From CAZLGC01 sp964559275 (GTDB lineage: Bacteria; Patescibacteriota; CALEFQ01): a DNA stretch of 43,917 nt. Within the stretch, counting starts at the first letter, position 1. Every line of letters begins with the position of its first letter. Below the pieces are notes generated by a model. That model saw only the letters and a program-made list of their open reading frames with translations, did not search any database and was not told where the DNA came from. The stretch lies in contig CAZLGC010000004.1 in NCBI GenBank assembly GCA_964559275.1, positions 1 through 43,917 of the forward strand. The letters run 5' to 3'. This document shows positions 21,031 to 30,649 of this stretch, piece by piece. A program made the position numbers and the translations under genes.

Positions 21031-21486
21031 TTATTGAACCTCAAAATATAATACACAAGTTCCGGTTGCGCTGTTGACGGAGTTGTTGTCAAGGTTAAAC
21101 GTCCACACCCCGCCGTAGAGACGAGAAGCATAAACTGTATCAATTTTCGGAACCACCTGCTCCGACGTTGCCTCATCCCTATCAATCATTTGGCCGCCTG
21201 CAACATCTACACTATATTCATCAATGATGGTTATATCATAATCATCAGTTGGTGCTGTTGAACCAGGATCAGTTATACATAACACTAGGTAACTACCGAT
21301 TAACAAAGTGTCATCAATTTCTGCATCAGGAACCGTTGCATCTGACGCATCAGCGATCCATTCTATAACCGTTTTTTTTAAATTTTGCGACTCGTGCGAA
21401 ACCGTGACCGTTACAGACCCGTCAGCAAAAGCCGAAGAACAAAAAACCATTAAAAATAAGATCGTTAAAAAAATTATACGTTTCAT
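21031..21486 (-). CDS. Secreted beta-rich virion-region protein
   Basis: A 151-aa protein with a signal peptide (MKRIIFLTILFLMVFCSSAFA) and an all-beta mature domain ending GTCVLYFEVQ. Its gene lies between two fibre-type genes, so it may be a tail-associated or secreted protein. A good purine-rich ribosome site precedes the ATG. No family recognised. Confidence 0.55.
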   Translation of the reverse strand: MKRIIFLTILFLMVFCSSAFADGSVTVTVSHESQNLKKTVIEWIADASDATVPDAEIDDTLLIGSYLVLCITDPGSTAPTDDYDITIIDEYSVDVAGGQMIDRDEATSEQVVPKIDTVYASRLYGGVWTFNLDNNSVNSATGTCVLYFEVQ

Positions 21487-21510
21487 TATTGTTAACTCCT
21501 TTTTGAATAT

Positions 21511-23034
21511 TTATGCCGCTTCTTGTATTTCCATGTGGTGGTATTCTTCCGAATTGATCCATGTAATCCGCGATGCTGTATATGTGTCCTCTCCGTCATC
21601 TACCGTATCACCGGGCCTGAGAAAAATATGCGGTTTCACAAGCCTTGCCGTTATTAATCCGCCAACTGTCCGTTTATAGTTAAGCCAGCCAAGATCAATA
21701 GTTACTGTTTTTTGATAGCTCTGCTTTGCCGCTGCCTGTGCTGTGGTTTCGTATCCAGAAACGGTTATACTTTTATTTACCGACCCTTCGTCAACGTTTA
21801 CCGTTAATAGTGGGACTGTAACTATCGGTTCTGATTGCAAAACATTACCAGTCACCCGATCACAATAAGCCATAGAGAAAACAAGATTGCCGCCGGATCT
21901 GTCAGAAATCTGGTCAGCGTAATCAACCCCGGGAATCGTGGCACCAAAACAAGTCGGATTGTCCGAATACATTCGAATTTCAAATTGTTTAATCGGCATA
22001 GTGATATTTGGCGAGCCGGTCAGCGACAAAAAAAACTTAATATAATCTTTTGTGATTCGGGTTGTTGAAATCGATGGAACGGCAAAGGTGCCGCCTGCCG
22101 AAATATTAGAAACGAGCGCATGAACAGACCCGGTTATTGCGGCAAAAGTGCCACCAGCCGCAATATCCGGAATGAGCGCATGGATAGATCCGGTTATTGC
22201 AGAAAAAGTGCCACCTGCCGCAATATCCGGAATCGTTAAAAACCATCCCTTGTAAACATTCGGAACAGAGAATGCCCCGCCAGCCGAAATATCCGGAATC
22301 GGCGTATTGATAGACCCGGTTATTGCAGAAAAAGTGCCACCTGCCGCAATATCCGGAATCGTTACTCCATAGGCAAAATTGGTATAGGCAAGACCTGATC
22401 CACTATTAAACAAATCAGATACCTGCGACGGAGTTAATACCTCTGACCAAATACCGACTTCATCAATTAATCCACTAAATTTGTTTGAAGCATAAACAGA
22501 GCCTCCATCGGTCAACGCGCCAATACAGGGTTTAATCGTTGAAGTATAAAGACTGCCGATGGTATATTGATCTAAAATCGTTGGAGTCTCTTCCGATCCA
22601 TTTACGTATAATTTGAGATCATTGCTTTCAAACGTAAAGCCAACATGATACCAAGTGCTAACACTTATAGAAGTTGCGCTTTGATATCTTTTGAGTTGGG
22701 TATTTCCTCCGTCGTTTGAGAGAAGAGCTTCAAGCTTGCCTGACGAGTTTAAATACAGCAACCATGATCTTTTACTTGAGATATCATAGTAAGATAAAAT
22801 ATACCTATTTGTCACATCAGACGCATTAATCCATGCAAAGGCTGAAACCGCAGAATTATTAAAGTCGGCGTGAGCTGGAACTAAAATGGAATCGCTTGTA
22901 AAATTACCACAATTATTGATCTTTCCAGCAGTCCCCCACGCAACGCCAACTGCCGATCCGTCGTGAGATTGGTGAAAATCAGTCGCGTCTGAATCCAAAC
23001 CATAATACGATATTAACGAATTTAAAAAAGACAT
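21511..23034 (-). CDS. LamG/concanavalin-like tail protein with tandem repeats
   Basis: A 507-aa protein. The N-terminal ~220 residues match a LamG/concanavalin-A-like fold (WINASDVTNRYILSYYD, STWYHVGFTFESNDLKLYVNG, SGLIDEVGIWSEVLTPSQV), which binds carbohydrates or serves as a fibre domain. Residues ~225-330 contain about five copies of a ~22-aa IPDIxAGGTFSAITGS repeat. The C-terminus is a separate tail-type domain. It is probably a receptor-binding or tail-surface protein. Confidence 0.65.
   Translation of the reverse strand: MSFLNSLISYYGLDSDATDFHQSHDGSAVGVAWGTAGKINNCGNFTSDSILVPAHADFNNSAVSAFAWINASDVTNRYILSYYDISSKRSWLLYLNSSGKLEALLSNDGGNTQLKRYQSATSISVSTWYHVGFTFESNDLKLYVNGSEETPTILDQYTIGSLYTSTIKPCIGALTDGGSVYASNKFSGLIDEVGIWSEVLTPSQVSDLFNSGSGLAYTNFAYGVTIPDIAAGGTFSAITGSINTPIPDISAGGAFSVPNVYKGWFLTIPDIAAGGTFSAITGSIHALIPDIAAGGTFAAITGSVHALVSNISAGGTFAVPSISTTRITKDYIKFFLSLTGSPNITMPIKQFEIRMYSDNPTCFGATIPGVDYADQISDRSGGNLVFSMAYCDRVTGNVLQSEPIVTVPLLTVNVDEGSVNKSITVSGYETTAQAAAKQSYQKTVTIDLGWLNYKRTVGGLITARLVKPHIFLRPGDTVDDGEDTYTASRITWINSEEYHHMEIQEAA
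22080..22370 (-). repeat. Tandem coding repeats in tail protein
   Basis: Five imperfect copies of a unit encoding IPDI(A/S)AGG(T/A)FS(A)ITGS lie here, with nearly identical bases in the core (for example GCCGCAATATCCGGAAT on the plus strand in several copies). Two copies end in a different insert. Such repeats can change number by recombination or slippage. Confidence 0.7.
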
Positions 23035-23040
23035 AATTTA

Positions 23041-23472
23041 TTATTCTTCGTCGTAACTAAATGCATCCATAATGAAACTTAACGTGTCTGGAATTGAAAA
23101 CGTTGTCCCGAAATCGATATGACAAACCACCGTATCGTCTGCCGATGTGTCATTTATGATAATTGCACAATCAAAATCCGCGATTGCACCGCCTGACGCT
23201 GTGATAGTAACCGCGTCCAGCGTAACCCTTGACCGATCATTGGCATCATCTTCAGTGACCGCCGAAATATTAATTGCATGGGTTTTTTGGGTGTATCCGT
23301 TTCCGGCCGCAATTTCACTGGCTGATACGTCTGCGTATGTGGCATGGGCGTCTTTATCGAACGTAAACGCCGGAACCATAAGAATCACAAGATAAGTATC
23401 AGTATCCCAGTGATTATCCCCCTGATTTACAAGTTGTTTAAAATGATTTGATTTTGTTACTGTTACTGCCAT
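23041..23472 (-). CDS. Conserved phage structural-region protein
   Basis: A 143-aa protein. MAVTVTKSNHFKQLVNQ... with ISAVTEDD and TFDKDAHATYADVSASEIAAGNGYT resembles a common small phage protein found among tail genes, possibly a fibre or head-surface protein. Beta-rich with no signal peptide. Its ATG follows AAGGAG closely. Confidence 0.55.
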   Translation of the reverse strand: MAVTVTKSNHFKQLVNQGDNHWDTDTYLVILMVPAFTFDKDAHATYADVSASEIAAGNGYTQKTHAINISAVTEDDANDRSRVTLDAVTITASGGAIADFDCAIIINDTSADDTVVCHIDFGTTFSIPDTLSFIMDAFSYDEE

Positions 23473-23490
23473 AGTGTCTCCTTATATATG

Positions 23491-25296
23491 CTAACCTCTT
23501 GAATAAATATTAATTTCAAGCCCACCGTCAACGCCATTATCTGTAATATCCTGCAAAAATGTTTTTGAAAAATAACTATACAATAATTCCATGTTAGTTT
23601 CTTCCACACCTGACCAGAAATGAATATAATCTTCATCTTCCATGGTGCTAGACACGGAGATGTAGACTTTAGATATGCCGAAAATAGTTGGAGTATCGGC
23701 GCATGTTGAAAGAATCGGCTGCTCAAGAATAACTGCATACTGCTCATGAACATGATATTTCACAGGCTCATCATTGATGCGCACGTCCAGGCCATCCCAA
23801 ACATTCGATCCGAGAGATGCTTGGAACCGCTGATATGTCACATAGTCTTCTATATCCGGGCCGGGCGGATTTGGTTCATCTTCTCCCCACATTTCTTGCA
23901 AGCAATAATCATCACAAAAATATGATGCAGGGGCTGCCAAGTTTGAAAAAACATGGGTTTTATTTTTTTCAATTTCGGTGTCAGTTGTTATTTTTGACCC
24001 GGAAATGGTTGAAACATAATCAAATGCTTTTGTTTTTGTATGCGTTGCCTCAACTAAATCGCCAGGATACTGCGTCCATTCTCCTGTAATTTCCCCTGTA
24101 AATGTGTAGCAAGCAACCCGTTTTTCTTCGTCTGAATTTTCGTCTCTGAGCGTTACACCTGAAAGCGGTGAAATTAGTTTGTTTGAAACGGTATGAGCGA
24201 ACGTATATTCATAATCCGGATTTTTGAACGTTTGCGTTATTTCAAGGGCCTCAGACACAGTAATAATTTCTCCGGTATCCCCCAGATAATGGTCTCCCAA
24301 ATAAGAATCAACAGTAGGATAGCCCCCGCCCCAATATATGTTATTCATCATGCTGTCACTCACGGCATCATGAGAGAGTCCCGACTCTAAAGAAAAATCA
24401 AACTCAGTTAAATAAACGTTCAGTTCTGCCTCGGTTAACGGCTGATCAACCCCGGCAATATCATAAAGTGCGTTTGTTACTGGGTTCCATAAAATATATT
24501 CGGTATCAAGCCGTATCGCCAAAATTACCCTTGCGCACGAAAACGGACGCTCTTCAAAGCCGATAATTTTGGGATTTGAAAAATCGTTGTCTGCAAAACC
24601 GATTATCACCCGATCGCTAACAATAAATGCCTCGTGGTGACAATTCATGTACTCAAATTCAGCAACCACAGAGATTTCTTGCAATATGTCAAGTGCCTGC
24701 TGAGAACTGGTTGTAGCATCAAGATTGACGGTGCCCGTATTATTTGCCCGGTCGATAGTTGAAAGTGTCCCGTATAAATAAGTCGGTTTCCATTTCTGAG
24801 CGCCAGGCAATATAGCCAGGTTAAAAAAATTAGCCTCTGGAATTTGAGCCATTAACGGAACGAGCTGGCCGTCTCTCTCTTCATCATAAACTGCGTTGCT
24901 GTCATATCCGGGCTGAACATTAACGCCATTTTCTCGTTCCCTGCCTATTTCAACAGTCCCAATATCGCCAGTTAGATCGGTTGTCAGGTCAGCACACCAA
25001 GCGTTTATCTCTACGCTGGCCGGAACAAAATTTGTATCTTCAAGATACTCTTTTTGTTTTTGCGCTGATATCAGTTTGATTTTTGCTACGTTTAACCGGG
25101 TCTCTGCCTGTTCGACTTCTTTAGATGTTGATTCAGGATTGTCAACAATGGCCTCTTGTTCTTCGATAAATGCCTGGATATTGGTTATTTTAGTCGTTAA
25201 AACAGCGACACGTTCAACAACGGCAGTGGTGTCATAAACCAACTCTATAAGGTATTGACCGTCTGCAATATGCGATTTTATAAGGCCTTTTCCCAT
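23491..25296 (-). CDS. Tail/baseplate protein, hypothetical
   Basis: A 601-aa protein after the tape measure and its small neighbour, where phages place tail-tip and baseplate proteins. The N-terminus has a heptad-like stretch (VLTTKITNIQAFIEEQEAI... about 30-80), and the rest is beta-rich with scattered Cys (CWADLTT, CCDDYCLQEMW). No specific domain recognised. It starts GTG/ATG with few codons before the next gene; probably a virion tail-tip protein. Confidence 0.5.
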   Translation of the reverse strand: MGKGLIKSHIADGQYLIELVYDTTAVVERVAVLTTKITNIQAFIEEQEAIVDNPESTSKEVEQAETRLNVAKIKLISAQKQKEYLEDTNFVPASVEINAWCADLTTDLTGDIGTVEIGRERENGVNVQPGYDSNAVYDEERDGQLVPLMAQIPEANFFNLAILPGAQKWKPTYLYGTLSTIDRANNTGTVNLDATTSSQQALDILQEISVVAEFEYMNCHHEAFIVSDRVIIGFADNDFSNPKIIGFEERPFSCARVILAIRLDTEYILWNPVTNALYDIAGVDQPLTEAELNVYLTEFDFSLESGLSHDAVSDSMMNNIYWGGGYPTVDSYLGDHYLGDTGEIITVSEALEITQTFKNPDYEYTFAHTVSNKLISPLSGVTLRDENSDEEKRVACYTFTGEITGEWTQYPGDLVEATHTKTKAFDYVSTISGSKITTDTEIEKNKTHVFSNLAAPASYFCDDYCLQEMWGEDEPNPPGPDIEDYVTYQRFQASLGSNVWDGLDVRINDEPVKYHVHEQYAVILEQPILSTCADTPTIFGISKVYISVSSTMEDEDYIHFWSGVEETNMELLYSYFSKTFLQDITDNGVDGGLEINIYSRG

Positions 25297-25298
25297 TA

Positions 25299-25649
25299 TT
25301 ATTCATCCAATCGCTCAGAAACCATTATTCGTATATAACACGTTCCGCCAGACACATACGGTTGTTCAATCGCTCCTGAAAATACACCCTCACAGCAGGC
25401 AACCGTAACAGTAGCATAATTCTTGTGCAGATATTTTACAGTTGAATATTGAGGTTCGGAAATATTTGGAATTATCAAAGATAAAGATCGGTCCCCTTCA
25501 ACTACCCCGGAATGTTCAACATGAGAAGTCGCATCAAGGCATTTTGAGCGAGACAGTCTGGCTGTCGGTGGATAAAGGCGTGACCGCTTTTTATCATCTA
25601 AAACAATACACCCTGCCGTGTCTGATGTCGGAGCGGACAATCCAATCAT
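25299..25649 (-). CDS. Small tail-region protein
   Basis: A 116-aa protein, MIGLSAPTSDTAGCIVLDD..., beta-rich, with Cys at several positions (CIVLDD, KCLDAT, CCEG, TCYI) and a conserved-looking ending IRIMVSERLDE. It lies directly after the tape measure gene with close spacing, so it may be a minor tail protein. No family recognised. Confidence 0.5.
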   Translation of the reverse strand: MIGLSAPTSDTAGCIVLDDKKRSRLYPPTARLSRSKCLDATSHVEHSGVVEGDRSLSLIIPNISEPQYSTVKYLHKNYATVTVACCEGVFSGAIEQPYVSGGTCYIRIMVSERLDE

Positions 25650-25651
25650 TT

Positions 25652-28303
25652 TTAACCTGCCGCCAATAGATATTCTTGAGCGTATTCGTTCATTTCAACC
25701 TGCATTAATGCTAAAATTTCGTGAAGAACCATTTTAATCGCAGGCGTTACGGAGTCATCAATGTTTATAGTTAGGAGGCCATTGCCTGATTCCAGCGCCA
25801 TGCGTTTTGCTTCCATCATTTCAAGGTTCGCAGCGGTTAATTTTTTTTGCAAATCAAACGCTTTTTTTCTCATTTCCATTTCATCTTCGAGCATAGACTC
25901 AATGGCCCACTTCTGATGAAATGACGTGTTCGCACCCGTCCAAACGTCAAGCAAGTCGCCGATCAATCCGGTTGTGTTTGAAATCGTATTGTCAACTGAC
26001 ACAAAAGCCGTCTTCATTACCTCTGCATCCGCCTCAACCTGGGCGATATCAACCTTTGCTTTCCACTCCATCGCCGTCTGAATGGTTTCTGCTTTGACCT
26101 TGATTTCCTCAATATAGGTCTTTGTTTTATCGACGGCTTCCTCAGCCTTTTCATCGTTAATCGTTGGAGAAATATCAACCGGGATATGTTTAAATTCCGC
26201 ACCTGTCGGCGTGTCTGTAAAATAAATGTTTCCATCTTTATCCACGCCTGAATAAATGGTGGGAACATCCGACGTGTCAACGTTTAGATTAATTTCTATC
26301 GGAGGCAAATCAATAACGTCAGACAACGGCTCAAGCCCTTGTTTTAAGCTTTTCTCAATATCCTGACCAACATCGAAAAAGTTTGCCGCTAAATCATCCC
26401 CGGCACTTTGAACTGCCAGCAATTTTTCAATAGAGTCTTTTGTATTTATATTTAATTTTAATTCGCCGGTGTTCCAGTCGCGTTTCCCGGTAACAATATC
26501 CCAAATATTTCCTAATGATTCGCCAAGGCCTTTTAAGTTGTCCCAAACTGAACGATAATCAAGCCCGATAACAGACAACGATTTTTTATATAATTCATCA
26601 ATCGCAACAACCAGCCCCATCACTCCCACGCCAACTGCTCCGATAGACCCGGTTGCGGCTGCTCCGATAGCTGCAATCGGTCCAGCGATCAAGTTGCCTC
26701 CAAGCACTCCAGCAACAGCCCAAAGCGCATTCTTAATGCTGTCTAATGAGCCGAAAAGAACATTTATGTTTGTAGCCCAACCAGAAACGTTGCCAGCCAT
26801 CGCCTGACCAGCCTCATCCATTTCACCGAATTTTTCAGCGACTTCGCCGATCACAACAAACATCGGCCTCAACCCCTCAATAAAACCGGCTGTGAAATTG
26901 GTCAGACCTGTGAATAAATCAATTATTTTTTGAACGGCTTTTTCTAAGCCATCAACGGTTGATAAGTCCAGTTCGCCGCCGAAAAGCGCATCTAATGCAT
27001 CCCCGATCTCGCCGCCCAGATTCTTGAAAGATTGAATCAGTTTGGAAAAGTCAACGCCTTCCAGCGCTTCCGGCAAATTCTCAGCTACGTTTTTTAACAG
27101 TCCGTCAATATCACCAAAAAAAGCATTAAAGGCGTCAAAGATGTCGTCAAACGTCCCTTTGTCAACTTCTCCGGCAAGGGTTTTAAAAATCCCTGAAAAA
27201 GATTCGATGATCCCCGCCGCGCCTGCTTCAATTTTTGTGCCTGACCCAATTAAGAGTAGGTCAAAATTGTTACTAAGGTTTTGGAGTTGAAGTTTGATGT
27301 CCTCTTGCATTTTTTCAAATGCAACCGCAACGGCCCCCGTTGAATTCCCCATGGCTTCAAGGGATTCTTTGAATTTATCCGAACCCTTACCAGTCAACGT
27401 CAGCGCCGCGTTTAAACCCCTGACGTTACCGAATAGTTCGGCCATGGCCTCAGTATTGCCGCCGGTGGCTGTTTTGACCTCATCTAAAACACCAGCAAGA
27501 CCCTTACTTGCTAAAGCTTGTGCAGAAAAATTAATCCCTAATTCTTTGGCATACGTTGCCGCTTCCGAGGAGGGCTTAAGAATGCTAGTGATCGCCCCTT
27601 TGATGTATGTAATTGCTTCCGCTGTTGGCGCACCGGTAGCGGTTATGGCAGCAATCGCCGCCGATACTTCATCAAACCCAACTCCAGCCGCCGCCGCAAT
27701 ATTGGTGACTTGCGCCAGGCTTTGATTCAGTTCCGGAAGGGTTGTCTGTCCAAGTTTTACAGTGGTGAATAGGTAGTCTGAATATTGCGCCGCTTCTTCT
27801 GCGCTGGCCCCGTATGCGTTCATTGTTGAGGCAACAGAAATCAGGGAGTCTTTTAAATCCGCTTTACCGGCAACGGACAGCTTCTCTGCCGCCCCAAGAA
27901 CATCAAGACTGTCTTTGTAATCAATCCCCGCTGATATGGCTGAATAAACCGCCCCGTTGATATCATCGATGGATTTAACACTATCCCCGGCATAATCCAA
28001 AATCTGACCCCGGAACTGATCAACGCTTTCCCCGGTATCATCAATCAACGTGGTGATTTCAAGGAATTCGGCCTGAAAGTCAGATGATGCCTGAACCGCT
28101 TTGACAAGGCCATAGGCAACCATGGAAACAAGCGCCGCTTCAGTCAAGGCGACCTTTTTCCCAAAATCAGCTAAAGGTGCAGTGGCATTCTGTATGTTTG
28201 ATGAAAACTTGTCAAAGTCCTTGCCCGAATTAAGCAAAACCTTGTTTAAGTCGCCGCTATCACCAGACAGCAAAACTTTTATGGTACGTTCAAGATCAGC
28301 CAC
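25652..28303 (-). CDS. Tail tape measure protein
   Basis: An 883-aa protein. The N-terminal ~350 residues hold the PhageMin_Tail-type core (VKAVQASSDFQAEFLEITTL, GAAEKLSVAGKADLKDSLIS, GVGFDEVSAAIAAITATG). Long helical segments follow, and there are hydrophobic Gly/Ala-rich stretches (about 530-575) typical of the membrane-entry part. It sets tail length and helps DNA enter the cell. GTG start overlaps the gpGT stop. By the usual ~1.5 Å per residue, a ~130-nm tail is implied. Confidence 0.85.
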   Translation of the reverse strand: MADLERTIKVLLSGDSGDLNKVLLNSGKDFDKFSSNIQNATAPLADFGKKVALTEAALVSMVAYGLVKAVQASSDFQAEFLEITTLIDDTGESVDQFRGQILDYAGDSVKSIDDINGAVYSAISAGIDYKDSLDVLGAAEKLSVAGKADLKDSLISVASTMNAYGASAEEAAQYSDYLFTTVKLGQTTLPELNQSLAQVTNIAAAAGVGFDEVSAAIAAITATGAPTAEAITYIKGAITSILKPSSEAATYAKELGINFSAQALASKGLAGVLDEVKTATGGNTEAMAELFGNVRGLNAALTLTGKGSDKFKESLEAMGNSTGAVAVAFEKMQEDIKLQLQNLSNNFDLLLIGSGTKIEAGAAGIIESFSGIFKTLAGEVDKGTFDDIFDAFNAFFGDIDGLLKNVAENLPEALEGVDFSKLIQSFKNLGGEIGDALDALFGGELDLSTVDGLEKAVQKIIDLFTGLTNFTAGFIEGLRPMFVVIGEVAEKFGEMDEAGQAMAGNVSGWATNINVLFGSLDSIKNALWAVAGVLGGNLIAGPIAAIGAAATGSIGAVGVGVMGLVVAIDELYKKSLSVIGLDYRSVWDNLKGLGESLGNIWDIVTGKRDWNTGELKLNINTKDSIEKLLAVQSAGDDLAANFFDVGQDIEKSLKQGLEPLSDVIDLPPIEINLNVDTSDVPTIYSGVDKDGNIYFTDTPTGAEFKHIPVDISPTINDEKAEEAVDKTKTYIEEIKVKAETIQTAMEWKAKVDIAQVEADAEVMKTAFVSVDNTISNTTGLIGDLLDVWTGANTSFHQKWAIESMLEDEMEMRKKAFDLQKKLTAANLEMMEAKRMALESGNGLLTINIDDSVTPAIKMVLHEILALMQVEMNEYAQEYLLAAG

Positions 28304-28445
28304 GTTTTATTTGCTCTCTAATTTCTTCACGTTCTTTTTCCAGAAATCCCCACAACATGATCTCGTCACGGCATAGGTGGTCATACGGAAAGACATCCGG
28401 CCTGACGTCAAAAAGAAACCGCCCTCTGGCTTCAGCCATGATCAT
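28296..28445 (-). CDS. gpT-like extension of tail assembly chaperone (-1 frameshift)
   Basis: A 49-aa frame starting at ATG 28445 within the end of the upstream gene, and in the -1 frame relative to it. The frame is open upstream past the gpG stop: IQALWEDKEIRASMIMAEARG continues in one sense, coding-like and rich in charged residues. In lambda-type phages the gpG gene shifts to produce gpGT, which helps the tape measure fold. A GGGGG slip site lies at 28486-28490. A TAA closes the frame further upstream. Confidence 0.6.
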   Translation of the reverse strand: MIMAEARGRFLFDVRPDVFPYDHLCRDEIMLWGFLEKEREEIREQIKRG

Positions 28446-28915
28446 GCTGGCCCGGATTTCTTTGTCTTCCCAGAGGGCTTGGATTCCCCCAAGCTTTTAC
28501 CCTGGCCGGTCAGTCGGTTGATGGTATTGGTCACCATGTAACCCTCAATCGGGAAAACCTCAAAAAATTTAGCGGCTTGAATATCATTAAATTCAGGCGT
28601 AACCGATCCGATTTTTAATTGCTCGACCCTTCGGGCAATGTCATCCGGAACTTTCCCATCAATCCCAAAAGACGCTTTGACCGCATCAATTTTTTCCTTC
28701 ACATCCGTTGAAGCAATCCCTTCCAGTAACCCGGCCAGATTCTTGTTTTTAGCCGCCGCCTCGTTTACCCTCGCAATTTCAGCTCCGGTAAGGCCCCTGA
28801 CAATAATTTCAGGAGCCTCGCCTTCGTCAAACCATTCAGCCAGATCCGGAACCTCTACGGCTTCCGTCCGGTCGGTAAACTTGGCATTTTCAAACTTATT
28901 TGCATCAAAAGGCAT
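28442..28915 (-). CDS. gpG-like tail assembly chaperone
   Basis: A 157-aa acidic protein with a polar C-terminus, located between the major tail protein and the tape measure, where gpG is expected. It contains RVEQLKIGSVTPEFNDIQ and a Lys-rich tail (KPSGKTKKSGPA). Near its end the sequence TTG GGG GAA permits a -1 slip at the G-run, joining the next frame. AAGGGG-type ribosome site precedes the ATG. Confidence 0.65.
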   Translation of the reverse strand: MPFDANKFENAKFTDRTEAVEVPDLAEWFDEGEAPEIIVRGLTGAEIARVNEAAAKNKNLAGLLEGIASTDVKEKIDAVKASFGIDGKVPDDIARRVEQLKIGSVTPEFNDIQAAKFFEVFPIEGYMVTNTINRLTGQGKSLGESKPSGKTKKSGPA

Positions 28916-28936
28916 TTTGTTTAATCCCCTATGAAA

Positions 28937-30193
28937 TTAAGAATACTGGTCGTCACCCACCTCAGATGCGGCAATGGTAACATCAGCCGTCATTGAGTTA
29001 CCCGCCGGGAACCCTCGCTTGACTCCGACTTTCCCCTGGCAAGAAATATATTTGGTTGTAACCAGTCGGTCGGGATAAAAAACGAACCATCGGATATCAT
29101 CTTTCATGAGAAGGATCGTATCATTGACCCCATTGCTCAATCGGGATTTAAAACTGCCAGCTCCCAGAGATGAAGATTCGGTCCCGACCGTTGCCCCGTA
29201 AACCTGCTCCGAGTTCACGGAATAAGAATTTTCAGGCGGGACAAAATCAGATGACAGTTCGACTTCGGCCAGCGAGGGCGTGTAATATTCGGCATATACG
29301 GCCTTTGGTATATCTCCTGTATGAATGTCGGGAAGTGCTGAAAGGAACGTAACCCCGGCATATCCGGCCACGCCATCAGTAACCCGACTGTATTTTACGT
29401 CCCAATTCGGATAATCGTAACGCTCGCAATGCGTGTTTACTACCTGTTTGATTTCATCAGCATCAACCGCCGCCGAAGTGGTGGACGTATAACGCACCTG
29501 TGCAATTTCAATGGAAGTCGCCAGAACATAAGGCGCACCGCCAGGAACGCCTCTGGTCGTCGTAAAGCTCGTTCCTTCATCACCTTCCACAACAGATATG
29601 GCCCCTGCGCTGGTCACCTGAATTGAGCAGATTTTATGGGTTGCTTCCGCACCGACTGCGCTTAAATCACCCGCCCCGGTTCCGTCAGCAACAATGGTCA
29701 GGGCTTCATCATCATCATCGAAAGTGTCAGCCTCCTCGGTTGGATCAATCAACCATTCGCGGGTTGTGTTGTTATAAGCAATCAATTCGCCGGTATCACC
29801 TGTCACGCCGCCGGTTACGGTCTTGCCAATATCCCCTGCCACACATGACGTGTACCCGCTTGCAGCAAGCGTTAACAGCAGATAACTTGAATCGCCCCGT
29901 GTAATGGATTCGTCCGTACTGGCTGAAACCTCTGTTTCGACCCCGGCCAGGTAGCAGGTCAAGGCGGTTATATCGACAACATCATTTGACCCTGAATCGG
30001 CAATCGAAACCACGCCCCCGGTCGCAAGCCCGTTCGGTTTTACATCCGGGGTTTTACCCGAAGCATCAGACCACCGGGCCGCCGCCGAGTTAAATTTTGT
30101 GTTATCGCCGGAATCAGACAGTGCAACCATTTCAACCAAATCCTGCCCGGCCTCTCCGTAAAGTATCGCATTTGAAGCAGTTTTCGCTTTCAT
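28937..30193 (-). CDS. Major tail (tube) protein
   Basis: A 418-aa protein immediately before the gpG gene. The start used is ATG 30193, 9 nt after GGGAG. The beginning (MKAKTASNAILYGEAGQD) and overall beta-rich, acidic composition fit a gpV-type tube protein with insertion domains (Ig-like surface loops). It would polymerise into the tail tube around the tape measure. Identification rests on gene order and composition more than on a motif. Confidence 0.6.
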   Translation of the reverse strand: MKAKTASNAILYGEAGQDLVEMVALSDSGDNTKFNSAAARWSDASGKTPDVKPNGLATGGVVSIADSGSNDVVDITALTCYLAGVETEVSASTDESITRGDSSYLLLTLAASGYTSCVAGDIGKTVTGGVTGDTGELIAYNNTTREWLIDPTEEADTFDDDDEALTIVADGTGAGDLSAVGAEATHKICSIQVTSAGAISVVEGDEGTSFTTTRGVPGGAPYVLATSIEIAQVRYTSTTSAAVDADEIKQVVNTHCERYDYPNWDVKYSRVTDGVAGYAGVTFLSALPDIHTGDIPKAVYAEYYTPSLAEVELSSDFVPPENSYSVNSEQVYGATVGTESSSLGAGSFKSRLSNGVNDTILLMKDDIRWFVFYPDRLVTTKYISCQGKVGVKRGFPAGNSMTADVTIAASEVGDDQYS

Positions 30194-30194
30194 T

Positions 30195-30647
30195 TTATTC
30201 ATCTCCCTGTAAATATGGGTTTAAAATTAACGTTCTATAAAAAATTTCAAATAATACAGAAACCTTGAAAGTTTCGTTCTCAATCGTTGGATATTCAACC
30301 GACCCTCCGACATAAGTCGAACTTTCAGCCAGCCCGTCAAGATCGAAATTAATAATTGAATTAATCATTTTACCCCTGATGTCTTCAATCACATCAAAGG
30401 CGGTCCCTTCGTGATTACTCAATAAATCGATGTAATGAAATTCAACCTGAGTAAGACAGTCCTGCATCCCACCGACAGTTTCTTCGCCCTGTTCGTCACC
30501 GGCAAACATGGATATGCCCGGCATATCGGCTGGTTTGTAGTTCGTTTTCCCAGGATTAATATCAACCCCGCCGGAAACGATCCATGTTTCAGCTTTAAAA
30601 TCCGTTTCTGCCGAATCAAGTATTTTTTTTCTGATCGTATCGGCCAT
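30195..30647 (-). CDS. Tail terminator-like protein (gpU type)
   Basis: A 150-aa protein, MADTIRKKILDSAETDFKAE..., between the gpZ-like and tube genes, the expected site of the tail terminator (lambda gpU). The fold appears mixed alpha/beta, ending VSVLFEIFYRTLILNPYL. It would cap the tail tube at the head-proximal end. Sequence identity alone does not prove it. Confidence 0.5.
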   Translation of the reverse strand: MADTIRKKILDSAETDFKAETWIVSGGVDINPGKTNYKPADMPGISMFAGDEQGEETVGGMQDCLTQVEFHYIDLLSNHEGTAFDVIEDIRGKMINSIINFDLDGLAESSTYVGGSVEYPTIENETFKVSVLFEIFYRTLILNPYLQGDE

Positions 30648-30649
30648 TA

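Noticed and set aside
22080..22370. CRISPR-like array
   Set aside because: The repeats are in frame within a tail protein, have no unique spacers of fixed length, and no cas genes occur.
19456..23034. Diversity-generating retroelement in tail genes
   Set aside because: No reverse transcriptase and no template/variable repeat pair with adenine-directed changes were found in the window.
27042..27725. Plus-strand open frames inside the tape measure gene
   Set aside because: They are antisense to an obvious tape measure gene and have no SD; shadows.
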